A stretch of 64,000 nt of DNA from Pseudomonas sp. (lineage in GTDB: Bacteria > Pseudomonadota > Gammaproteobacteria > Pseudomonadales > Pseudomonadaceae). Shown one piece after another: positions 49,630 through 57,770 of this stretch. Below the pieces are notes generated by a model. That model worked only from the letters and a program-made list of their open reading frames with translations, searched no databases and was not told where the DNA came from. The stretch spans positions 26,821-90,820 of the forward strand of contig JAUYKV010000061.1 in assembly GCA_030699825.1 (NCBI GenBank), written 5' to 3'. Each line of letters starts with the position of its first letter. Position 1 is the stretch's first letter. Both the position numbers and the translations under genes were made by a program.

Positions 49630-51104
49630 CCCTCGCTGAATTGAGTCGGGCCGGACGCAGCCCGCAGTTGCCGCTGCCTATCGAGCTGGCGGACGCTGCC
49701 GGACCGGCCACCCTGGTGCTGCAGCAACTGCTGCGCGTGCTGCCCGGACAACGCTATGTCGGCGTGGCCGAGTGGCGTGGACGCAAGGTGCTGGCCAAGC
49801 TGCTGGTGGGCGGCAAGGCGGCGCGCGCCTTCCAGCGTGAACTGGACGGCGCCCGCTTGCTCGCCGGGCAGGGCCTGCCGACGCCGCTGCTGCTGGCCGA
49901 TGGCTTGCGTGAAGGCGAGGGCGGCTGGCTGCTGTTTGAGTACCTCGATAACGCGCACAGCCTGGGGGATGCCTGGCGTGCGGTCGAGGGGCAGCCGTTG
50001 CTGTCGGATGACCAGCAGGCCGTGCTCGGCGAGGCCCTGGAGCTGGTCGCCCGGCTGCACGGCCAGGGCCTGTGGCAAGCCGACCTGCACCTGGACAACC
50101 TGCTGCGGCACGACGGCCAACTGCAGGTGATCGATGGCGGCGGCGTACGCGGCGAAACGCCTGGCCAGCCGCTGTCGCGGGACAAGGTGCTGGAAAATCT
50201 CGGGGTATTCTTCGCCCAGCTGCCGGTCGAGCTGGAGTCGTTTATCGAAGAGCTGCTGGTGCATTACCTGCTGGCCAACGGCGAGCATGCCCTGCCGGTG
50301 GAGGCCTTGCTCAAGGATATTGACAAGGTTCGCCGCTGGCGCCTGCGCGACTACCTGCGCAAGATCGGCCGTGACTGCAGCCTGTTCAGTGCGCATCGCG
50401 GTGCGTCGCTCCTGCGGGTGGTGCGGCGCCGGGATGAGAGCTGCTTGGCGCCATTGCTGGTCGATCCGGATGCGGCCATCGCCGCCAGTCAAGCGCTCAA
50501 GCTCGGCGGCACCTCCACGGTGGCGCTGGTCGAGCAGGCTGGCCGCCAACTGGTGGTCAAACGCTACAACATCAAGGGCTTCGCCCATTGGCTCAAGCGT
50601 TTCTGGCGGCCGAGCCGGGCCTGGCACAGCTGGGTGGAGGGCAATCGCCTGGACTTTCTCGGCATCGCCACGCCCAAGCCCCTGGCCCTGCTGGAGCTGC
50701 GCAGCCTGTGGCTGCGGCGGCGGGCTTATCTGATTACCGAATACGCCGCCGGTGAGGATATAATCGCGCGCTTTAAACCCTGCCTGGACGCGCCGGGGGA
50801 GGCCGCTTCGCCGCCCGAGGCCGAGCTCCAGGCACTGGATCTGCTGTTCGCGGCCCTGCTGCGCGAGCGCATCAGCCATGGCGATCTCAAGGGCAGCAAT
50901 CTTCTTTGGGATGGAGAGGGGCAGAACGGTCGCTGGGTTCTGATCGACCTGGATGCCATGCAGCAACACCTGAGTGCGCACAGTTTCGCCCGGGCCTATG
51001 CCCGTGACCGCGCCCGCTTTCTGCGCAATTGGCCGGCCGACTCACGGCTGTTCCAGCTGCTCGACGAACGTTTACCGCAGGTGCCCGGCACCTGCCCTGA
51101 ATAG
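49626..51104 (+). CDS. double kinase-fold protein of the LPS-core operon
   Basis: The 492-residue protein has two kinase-like lobes. The first has LWQADLHLDNLLR near 150 and LQVIDGGG. The second (from about 255) has LVVKRYNIKGFAHWLKR, ISHGDLKGSNLLW near 417-430 and WVLIDLDAMQQH. Both catalytic-loop aspartates are present. Translation starts with TTG at 49,626, which overlaps the previous stop and follows AAGGAG by eight bases. Its phosphorylation target is unknown; a core sugar is likely by context. Confidence 0.82.
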   Translation: MTLAELSRAGRSPQLPLPIELADAAGPATLVLQQLLRVLPGQRYVGVAEWRGRKVLAKLLVGGKAARAFQRELDGARLLAGQGLPTPLLLADGLREGEGGWLLFEYLDNAHSLGDAWRAVEGQPLLSDDQQAVLGEALELVARLHGQGLWQADLHLDNLLRHDGQLQVIDGGGVRGETPGQPLSRDKVLENLGVFFAQLPVELESFIEELLVHYLLANGEHALPVEALLKDIDKVRRWRLRDYLRKIGRDCSLFSAHRGASLLRVVRRRDESCLAPLLVDPDAAIAASQALKLGGTSTVALVEQAGRQLVVKRYNIKGFAHWLKRFWRPSRAWHSWVEGNRLDFLGIATPKPLALLELRSLWLRRRAYLITEYAAGEDIIARFKPCLDAPGEAASPPEAELQALDLLFAALLRERISHGDLKGSNLLWDGEGQNGRWVLIDLDAMQQHLSAHSFARAYARDRARFLRNWPADSRLFQLLDERLPQVPGTCPE

Positions 51105-51116
51105 AGGCTTTCACCT

Positions 51117-52874
51117 GTGGCACTGACGATTCTTGGCCTGTCCGGCGCTCTCAGTCATGATCCTTCCGCCGCCCTGTATATCGACGGCAAGTTGATCGCG
51201 GCCGCCGAAGAAGAGCGCTTCGTGCGCGACAAGCACGCGAAGAACCGCATGCCCTACGAATCGGCCAAGTTCTGCCTGGAACAGGCCGGGATATCGCCTG
51301 CCGACGTCGACGTGGTGGCGATTCCCTTCGCACCGATCAGCCTGTTCGGCGAGGCGCGCTGGAAGTACGCCAAGCGCTACTGGTACGCCCCGGACCGTGC
51401 CCTGGATGCGATCCTGATGGGCAATCGCCGCTACAAGCGCTACCGCAACAAGATCGTCTGGTGCCTGGAGCAACTCGGCTTCGACCCGAAGCAGATCAAG
51501 ATCGAGCCGGTCGAGCACCACCTGGCTCACGCCTCCAGCGCCTATCACTGCTCCGGCTTCAAGGAGAAGACCGCGATCCTCGGTATCGACGGCAAGGGCG
51601 AGTACGCCACCACCTTCTTCGGCTACGGCGAGAATGGCAAGATCCACAAGATCAAGGAGTTCTTCGACCCGGATTCGCTCGGCGGCCTGTACGGCGCGAT
51701 CACCGAATTTCTCGGCTTCGAGATGCTCGACGGCGAGTTCAAGGTCATGGGCATGGCGCCCTACGGCGACGCCAGCAAGTACGATTTCTCGCGCCTGGCC
51801 ACGTTCGAGAATGGCGAACTGATCATCAACACCGAGTACGCCAACGTCATCGGCCTGCGCCGCTATAAAGAGAAGGGCAAGGGCTTCTACTTTTCGCCCA
51901 AGCTGATCGAGTGGCTGGGGCCCAAGCGGGTCGGCGATATTGCCGACGACCCCTACATCCACTATGCCGCCAGCATGCAGGCGCTGTTCGAGAAGCTGGC
52001 GCTGCAGATGATGGATCACTACCTCGGCGACATCCTCAAGGAAACCGGCAAGATCGCCTTCGCCGGCGGCTGCGCGTTGAACGTCAAGCTGAACCAGAAG
52101 ATCATCGCCCGCGACGAGGTCAAGGAGCTGTTCGTCCAGCCCGCTTCCGGCGACGCCGGCACCGCGGTCGGTGCGGCCGCCTATGTGTCACATGCCCGCG
52201 GCGTACCGGTGGAGAAGATGGAGCACGTCTACCTCGGCCCGTCCTTCTCCAACGAAGACGTGATCGCCGCCTGCGCCAAACACCCGAGCAAGCCTGCGTT
52301 CAAGCGGATCGACAATATGCCCCAGCGCATCGCCGCGATCATGGTCGCGGGCAACCCGGTGGCCTGGTTCCAGGGCCGCATGGAGTTCGGTCCGCGCGCC
52401 CTCGGCGGCCGCTCGATCGTCGGTTGTCCGAGCATTCCCGGGGTGGCCAACCGGATCAACGAACAGATCAAGTTCCGCGAGCGCTGGCGGCCCTTCTGCC
52501 CGTCGATGCTCGACACCGTCGGCCCGCAGATGCTCAAGGTCGATCATCCGTCGCCGTTCATGACCTTCACCTTCGAAGTCAATGAAGAGTGGAAGACCCG
52601 CGTCAGCGAAGTGGTGCATGAAGACGGCACCTCGCGCGCCCAGGTGCTCAAGCGCGAATACAACCCGCGCTACTACGACATGATGCTCGAACTGGAAAAA
52701 CTCACCGGCAACGGCGTGTCGCTGAACACCTCACTGAACCGCCGCGGCGAGCCGATGATCTGCTCGCCCACCGACGCGCTGAACATGTTCTACGGCTCGG
52801 ACCTGCAGTACCTGATCATGGAAGATATTCTGGTGGTCAAGGACGGCATGGATTGGCATGAAAATGTCGGCTAA
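51117..52874 (+). CDS. LPS-core carbamoyltransferase (NodU/CmcH family)
   Basis: The 585-residue protein has the N-terminal ASKHA-like fold (LGLSGALSHDPSAALYIDGKL), EHHLAHASSAYH near 138-149 and GIDGKGEYATTF near 163. The C-terminal YrdC-like carbamoyltransferase domain has RMEFGPRALGGRSIVG near 421-436. P. aeruginosa carries a 7-O-carbamoyl group on heptose II made by the orthologue (WapO); the same role is inferred here. It starts with GTG 12 bases after the double kinase and overlaps the next gene by 17 bases. Confidence 0.9.
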   Translation: MALTILGLSGALSHDPSAALYIDGKLIAAAEEERFVRDKHAKNRMPYESAKFCLEQAGISPADVDVVAIPFAPISLFGEARWKYAKRYWYAPDRALDAILMGNRRYKRYRNKIVWCLEQLGFDPKQIKIEPVEHHLAHASSAYHCSGFKEKTAILGIDGKGEYATTFFGYGENGKIHKIKEFFDPDSLGGLYGAITEFLGFEMLDGEFKVMGMAPYGDASKYDFSRLATFENGELIINTEYANVIGLRRYKEKGKGFYFSPKLIEWLGPKRVGDIADDPYIHYAASMQALFEKLALQMMDHYLGDILKETGKIAFAGGCALNVKLNQKIIARDEVKELFVQPASGDAGTAVGAAAYVSHARGVPVEKMEHVYLGPSFSNEDVIAACAKHPSKPAFKRIDNMPQRIAAIMVAGNPVAWFQGRMEFGPRALGGRSIVGCPSIPGVANRINEQIKFRERWRPFCPSMLDTVGPQMLKVDHPSPFMTFTFEVNEEWKTRVSEVVHEDGTSRAQVLKREYNPRYYDMMLELEKLTGNGVSLNTSLNRRGEPMICSPTDALNMFYGSDLQYLIMEDILVVKDGMDWHENVG

Positions 52875-53781
52875 GCCGCTGCTTAGCGTCGTCATCCCCG
52901 CATACAACTATGCGGCGGTGTTGCCGCGTGCGGTCGAGTCGGTGCTGGCGCAACTGGATGAGGTGTCTGCCGAGCTGGTCGTTATCGATGATGGCTCAAC
53001 GGATGACTCTCGACAGGTGCTTGACGGGCTGCTGGCGGCTCATCCCGGACGCTTTCGCGTCATCCACAAGAGCAACGGTGGCGCCTCCTCGGCGCGCAAC
53101 CTGGGTATTCGCGAGACTGCGGGCGACTACCTGATCTTCCTCGATGCCGATGACGAATTGGCCCCTGCCTCCCTGGCGACGCTGAGCGCGCACCTGGCGA
53201 CGCAGCCGCAGACGCGCCTGGTGATCGGCGGGCATATTGCCGTCTCCCCCGATGGCAAGCGCCGGGAGCACAAGCCGGCCGCCTTGCCCGAACAGCCGCT
53301 TGCGCGTTTGCGCGCCTATCTGCTGGACAAGCGCCTGGCCCTGTCCAATGGCGCCTGTGCCATGCCCCGCGAGGTGTTCGCGCGTGGTGACTATCCCGAG
53401 GCGTTTCGCAGCGCCGAGGATATTCCGGTGTTTGCCCAGGCCCTGGCCAATTACCCCTGCACCCTGCTGGAACAGCCACTGGCGCTGATCCACAAGCATC
53501 ACGACAGTCTGCGCCACCAGTTCAGCCACGCCAAGGCCGGCGGCCTGGCGCTGGTCGACGAAGTGTTCGCCCCGCAGCGGCTGGGAGTGCGCTTCCAGGT
53601 GCTCAAACCCGAATTTTATGTACAGCGCTGCCTGTCGCTGTTCCGCAGCGCCTACCTGGCCGGCGATGTGGCGGCGGCCAAGTCTTACTTCACTGCGGCG
53701 GTGAAGGCGGATTGGCGGGTGCTGTTCAAGGGTTCCTATGCACGCAAGGCCGTGCGCCTGTGGTTGGGGCTGAGAGCATGA
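52858..53781 (+). CDS. family 2 glycosyltransferase, LPS core
   Basis: The 307-residue GT-A enzyme begins LLSVVIPAYNYAAVLPRAVESVLAQ, has VIDDGSTDDSRQVLDG, NGGASSARNLGI and the metal-binding FLDADDELAPASL near 93-105. The sugar and acceptor are unknown. The ATG at 52,858 lies inside the end of the carbamoyltransferase and the stop overlaps the next start as ATGA, so it is an integral operon member. Confidence 0.85.
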   Translation: MKMSAKPLLSVVIPAYNYAAVLPRAVESVLAQLDEVSAELVVIDDGSTDDSRQVLDGLLAAHPGRFRVIHKSNGGASSARNLGIRETAGDYLIFLDADDELAPASLATLSAHLATQPQTRLVIGGHIAVSPDGKRREHKPAALPEQPLARLRAYLLDKRLALSNGACAMPREVFARGDYPEAFRSAEDIPVFAQALANYPCTLLEQPLALIHKHHDSLRHQFSHAKAGGLALVDEVFAPQRLGVRFQVLKPEFYVQRCLSLFRSAYLAGDVAAAKSYFTAAVKADWRVLFKGSYARKAVRLWLGLRA

Positions 53782-54920
53782 AGCGCAAGATCAAGGTTCT
53801 GCAGTTGCAGAACCGTTACAACGTCAATGCCTCCGATTTGGCCGAGCAGGTCATCCAGGGCTTGCCCGCCGAACATTTCGAGGTGACCACGGCGTTCCTG
53901 CGGGGGCGGCCAGGTCCGGGGGAGCCGGAGAGCCGGGCGGCACGCTCGATCTATTTTGGCTTCAGTCAATCGGACTTGAAGGGTCTGCGCCTGCGCGCAT
54001 TGTGGTGCCTGTATCGACTGTGCCGCGAGCAGCGCTACGACGTGGTGATCGCCCACCGCTTCAAGCCGATGAATATGCTGATGTTGCTCAACCGCTGGCT
54101 GAAAATTCCTGCCTGCATAGGTGTGCAGCACGGTATCGGTGATTTCGATCGTGGCTACCGACGCTGGGAAGCGCGCCGGCTGCTGACCGCGAATTGGCGG
54201 GTGGTCGGCGTGTCGCGGGCGGTGCGTGACTATCTGGTGGGCTGCGGTGCGGGGTTCGATGCCGGCAATACCGTGCAAATCAACAATGCCATCGATATCG
54301 ACCGCGCCGAACGCCTGCAACATCCGCGCGAGCAGGCGCGCAGCTTGCTGGGGCTGGCGCAGGAACCCTTCATCTTCGGCGCTATTGGCCGGCTGGTGCC
54401 GGTGAAGGGGCATATCCACCTGATCGAGGCCTTCGCCCAGGTGCAGTCCGCGTACCCGCAGACGCATCTGGCAATCATCGGCGAAGGGCGCATGCGCGCA
54501 GAACTCGAAGCCGCAATCGTCCGCTTTGGCCTGGAAGGAAAAGCGCACCTGCTGGGTGCCCGTGAGGATGCCCTGCAGTATGTCCGCGCCTTCGACGCAT
54601 TCGTCATGCCGTCGTTGAGCGAGGGGCTGCCGCTGGCCTTGCTCGAGGGCATGAGCGGCCATTTGCCGGTGATTGGATCGGATATCCCCAGTTTGCGGTC
54701 GATACTCGAGGATTGCGGTGGGCGGATATTCCCGGTCGGTGATGCCGCGGCCCTGGCCACGCAGTTGGGCGCGGTGCTGAAGCTGGAGGCCGAGCAACGC
54801 CGTACCGAAGGCGAGCGGGCCTACCGCTACCTGCGTGATGCGCATGCCATCGAAGATTTCCGTCTGCAGTACCTGCAGTTGATCGAACAGTTACTAGCCG
54901 CGGAGCGAGCAGCCTTATGA
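53778..54920 (+). CDS. family 4 glycosyltransferase, LPS core (WapH-like)
   Basis: The 380-residue GT-B enzyme begins MKRKIKVLQLQNRYNVNASDLAEQV, has IAHRFKP..., IFGAIGRLVPVKGHIHLIEAF near 196-216, and PSLSEGLPLALLEGMSG near 276-292 (E-x7-E type). By position it corresponds to the WapH-type core glycosyltransferase of P. aeruginosa; the donor is not readable. The ATG at 53,778 overlaps the previous stop and the next start (54,917). Confidence 0.82.
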   Translation: MKRKIKVLQLQNRYNVNASDLAEQVIQGLPAEHFEVTTAFLRGRPGPGEPESRAARSIYFGFSQSDLKGLRLRALWCLYRLCREQRYDVVIAHRFKPMNMLMLLNRWLKIPACIGVQHGIGDFDRGYRRWEARRLLTANWRVVGVSRAVRDYLVGCGAGFDAGNTVQINNAIDIDRAERLQHPREQARSLLGLAQEPFIFGAIGRLVPVKGHIHLIEAFAQVQSAYPQTHLAIIGEGRMRAELEAAIVRFGLEGKAHLLGAREDALQYVRAFDAFVMPSLSEGLPLALLEGMSGHLPVIGSDIPSLRSILEDCGGRIFPVGDAAALATQLGAVLKLEAEQRRTEGERAYRYLRDAHAIEDFRLQYLQLIEQLLAAERAAL

Positions 54921-55789
54921 GTGACATTCAGAACGCCGAACTGCCGCTGGTGACTGTGATCATTGCGTCCTACAACCACGGTAAATACGTCGAGAAAAGT
55001 ATTGGCAGCGTATTGCAGCAATCCTACCCGCAGGTGGAGTTACTGGTCGTCGATGATGGTTCCCAGGACGACAGTGTTGAGCGCATCCAACGTTTGCAGG
55101 CGATACACGGCTTCGATTTTCGGGTGCAGGCTAATCAGGGCCTGTCGCGCACCTTGAATGGCGCCATCGCCCGAGCTTCCGGCAGTCTGATCGCCCCCTT
55201 CGGCTCCGATGACGTCATGTGTCCCGAGCGTCTGGCAGTGCAGGTCGCGCATCTGCGTGACAAGCCGGAAGTGGGTATCTGTGGAGGCAATATCGAGAAA
55301 ATAGACGACACCGGCCGGTTGTTACCCAAGCAGCGTATGAAGCCGGCCCGGCGTCTGGGCTTCGACGATGTCTTCCTCGGGCGCCAGCCTGGTGCGCCAG
55401 CGCCCACCATGCTGTTTCGCCGAGAAGCGCTGGAGGCCGTGGGCGGATTTGATCCGGAGATCAGGCTGGAAGACTTGCTGGTCAAGCTGAAGATCACTCG
55501 GGCGGGCTATGTCATTGATGTGCTCGATACGGTATTGGCTCAATACCGTACGCATGGGCATAACACCTATAAAAACTATCGATTCATGATCGAGAACGTG
55601 TTGAAGACCTACGCGCAATTCAGCTACGAGCCCGCTTATGCCGAGGTTTGCGCGCGATTCATTAACTCGATGCTGCTCAAATGCGCGCGTGAGGATAAAG
55701 CGCTGGCCCGTGAACTGCTTGGTCAGTTGCCACTGCGTTACTGGAACAGGAACACTCTGCGGGCTTTGGGACGCTTTCTTTTCGGCTGA
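54917..55789 (+). CDS. family 2 glycosyltransferase, outer core (WapR-like position)
   Basis: The 290-residue GT-A enzyme has VTVIIASYNHGKYVEKSIGSVLQQ, VVDDGSQDDSVERI and an APFGSDDVM metal motif near 92-100. The terminal gene of this operon in P. aeruginosa encodes a rhamnosyltransferase needed for O-antigen attachment; equivalence here is an inference. From this gene to about 57,700 the sequence looks richer in A and T than its neighbours, as is common for variable LPS genes. Confidence 0.8.
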   Translation: MSDIQNAELPLVTVIIASYNHGKYVEKSIGSVLQQSYPQVELLVVDDGSQDDSVERIQRLQAIHGFDFRVQANQGLSRTLNGAIARASGSLIAPFGSDDVMCPERLAVQVAHLRDKPEVGICGGNIEKIDDTGRLLPKQRMKPARRLGFDDVFLGRQPGAPAPTMLFRREALEAVGGFDPEIRLEDLLVKLKITRAGYVIDVLDTVLAQYRTHGHNTYKNYRFMIENVLKTYAQFSYEPAYAEVCARFINSMLLKCAREDKALARELLGQLPLRYWNRNTLRALGRFLFG

Positions 55790-55797
55790 ACGATAGC

Positions 55798-56472
55798 TCA
55801 GGCTGGTGGGGTCGTGAGTGGGTTGGTTTTGTCCAGTTCGCGCGTGAATCGAGTTGCATCGTCTTGGTTGCAACTCTGCGCATAGCCACGAATCCAGGCC
55901 TGTCGGTGTTTTTCAGCCAGCCAGGAAATATCCTCTTGGTAGCGGAGAATGTGCTGGAAATTCCGGCGCCGCTTCCATGGGGCGAGGGAGGATTTCTCGA
56001 TCTTCATGTCTGAAAGATCAATCAGGCCTAGTTCTCCATCAGGTAATCGCAGTACGTTACCTAGGTGCAGGGAACGGAAGTACACGCCCAGTTGGTGCAA
56101 GTGTCCGAGAAATGCACCGAAACATTCAACCTCGGCCTCGCGTGTTTCGTCTGTCAGGGTTCGCCAGCGGTCGCGCAGGGTTTCACCGGGCAGGGGACGG
56201 TAGCGGACGCCATTCAATTTCCGCTCGGGAATCAGCAGCAGCTCTTCAATATCCGGGGATGCTATGCCTAGTTGCTGCAAACGCTTGGCGTTATTGGCGA
56301 AGCGGCGCGCGGGGAGTGACCAAAGTGACGACGACAGCAGACGTTTGCGGCGATAGAGCTTGAGGAAATCGCCGTCCACCAGGCAGGCCACTTTCAAGCC
56401 CAGGCCATCTTCCTCGATCGTCTTGGCGCCACGCAGCAGGGTATCGAGTTCTGTCTCGCTGAGGATTCTCAT
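55798..56472 (-). CDS. kinase-fold protein next to waaL (putative LPS kinase, non-canonical)
   Basis: The 224-residue protein resembles the WaaP/InaA superfamily: CLVDGDFLKLYRRKRLLSSSLW (ATP-lysine strand), a catalytic-loop equivalent GVYFRSLHLGNVLRL near 130-144 in which the Asp position is Ser, and GLIDLSDMKIE. Loss of the catalytic Asp suggests a pseudokinase or altered chemistry. It overlaps the O-antigen ligase stop as ATGA (56,469-56,472) and is convergent with the glycosyltransferase operon, eight bases apart. Confidence 0.78.
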   Translation of the reverse strand: MRILSETELDTLLRGAKTIEEDGLGLKVACLVDGDFLKLYRRKRLLSSSLWSLPARRFANNAKRLQQLGIASPDIEELLLIPERKLNGVRYRPLPGETLRDRWRTLTDETREAEVECFGAFLGHLHQLGVYFRSLHLGNVLRLPDGELGLIDLSDMKIEKSSLAPWKRRRNFQHILRYQEDISWLAEKHRQAWIRGYAQSCNQDDATRFTRELDKTNPLTTPPA

Positions 56473-57614
56473 GGCTTGTTCTGCAGGCGCTGGCTAATGG
56501 ACAGCGCAGCGACCAGGGAAAGGGGAATCCAGATCAGGAACCAGTTCTCGTTGGGTCTGGAGAAAAAATTACTGCCTTCGGTCAGGCCTGCCGCCAGACC
56601 GTAGACGACCAAGGCGGACGCCAGTTGAAACTTGCCCTGGTGCCGTTGCTGCAGGCAGCGCAGCAAGATCAGGCCATACATCAGTAGCCAAAGGCTCAGT
56701 CCAACCAGACCGAGCTCAAGCAGGACGGCCAGTTGGACATTGTGCGGATCGCTCAATGTCCGACCGACCCCCTCGATATTGAATACGAACTTGCTGTCGA
56801 ATCCGTGGCCAATCCACAGGTGCTCGCTGGCCTGGCGAATGGCTTCACTCCAGAGTTGCGGGCGGAAGGACAGACCGCGTTGCAGTAACAGTTCCGGCAT
56901 CAGGACAATGCTGGTGCCGGCTGCAAGCACCAGCGCTGCGACTAGGTAGAGCGCCCGGCGGCCACTCATGAGGAGCATCCACAGGCTGGTAAGTACAAGG
57001 GCCAGCAGCGGGGTGCGTGAGCCGGTGGCCAGCAGAGCCGCTAGCAGTGGCAGTGCAAGCAGGATCGGTAGCCAGTCATGCCGCTCACTGCGGGTCAGCC
57101 AGGCGGCAATCCAGTATGTGCAGAAGAAGCCCAATACGTGGGAGGTGAGCAGCGGATTGCGCAGTGCGCCTGTGCCAATAAGGCGTGCCTCGACTGACGG
57201 CCCGGTGAAGTGGACGTACAGGTTGATCAGGGCCGCTAGGGCGGCGAACAGGGCGCCGATACGCAGGGTCTTGAGCAGCAGCTGCTCGTCCTTGCAGGCG
57301 AGCAGGGCGCAGGCCGCAAACATCATGAACACATACAGAGGGCGTTTGGCTAGTCCGCCCAGGCTGTCATCGGCCTGCGTCCAGGAGAGGCTGAGCAGCA
57401 ACCAGGCGGAAAAGACCAGGAAGACCAGCACCATGGGTTCGCGAAGGATTGGCCGTAAGTTATGCGGGGCAACGATCAGGGCGAACAAGGCGGGTGCGGC
57501 AATCAGGCCATAGTAAAACTTGGTGAACAGACTGCCATTGGCAACCCAGAACAGGCCGGTCAGGAGCACCAGATAGCCTAGCGCCAGCCAGTGGCGAACG
57601 ATGAAGTTTTCCAT
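56469..57614 (-). CDS. waaL: O-antigen ligase family protein
   Basis: The protein of about 381 residues has about 10-12 hydrophobic helices, starting WLALGYLVLLTGLFWVANGS, and a periplasmic loop after the middle of the protein containing LWIGHGFDSKFVF and SDPHNVQLAVLLELGLVGL, the Wzy/WaaL-type loop with conserved His. It should join O-antigen or a core cap to lipid A-core. No good ribosome-binding site was seen; ATG at 57,614 was taken, with a GTG at 57,656 possible. Low sequence conservation is normal for WaaL, so the assignment rests on topology and position. Confidence 0.78.
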   Translation of the reverse strand: MENFIVRHWLALGYLVLLTGLFWVANGSLFTKFYYGLIAAPALFALIVAPHNLRPILREPMVLVFLVFSAWLLLSLSWTQADDSLGGLAKRPLYVFMMFAACALLACKDEQLLLKTLRIGALFAALAALINLYVHFTGPSVEARLIGTGALRNPLLTSHVLGFFCTYWIAAWLTRSERHDWLPILLALPLLAALLATGSRTPLLALVLTSLWMLLMSGRRALYLVAALVLAAGTSIVLMPELLLQRGLSFRPQLWSEAIRQASEHLWIGHGFDSKFVFNIEGVGRTLSDPHNVQLAVLLELGLVGLSLWLLMYGLILLRCLQQRHQGKFQLASALVVYGLAAGLTEGSNFFSRPNENWFLIWIPLSLVAALSISQRLQNKP

Positions 57615-57770
57615 GAACAATAAAGAGGAGCTTGTCAGCGTTTGTGATGTCTGCACAGGACCAGGCCGGGGACTATTGAGAGTTGGGCATCTTAAAGCAT
57701 CCGCCGGGAAGAGGCAGCCACTGCTGTGCTAAGCTCGTCAGCCTTTTCGGCCAAGTCGAAGCGTGAACGC

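Noticed and set aside
47308..57656. Assigning wapH, wapR or wapO symbols to individual genes
   Set aside because: Position supports them, but donor and acceptor sugars cannot be read from sequence, and the block is rearranged relative to P. aeruginosa.
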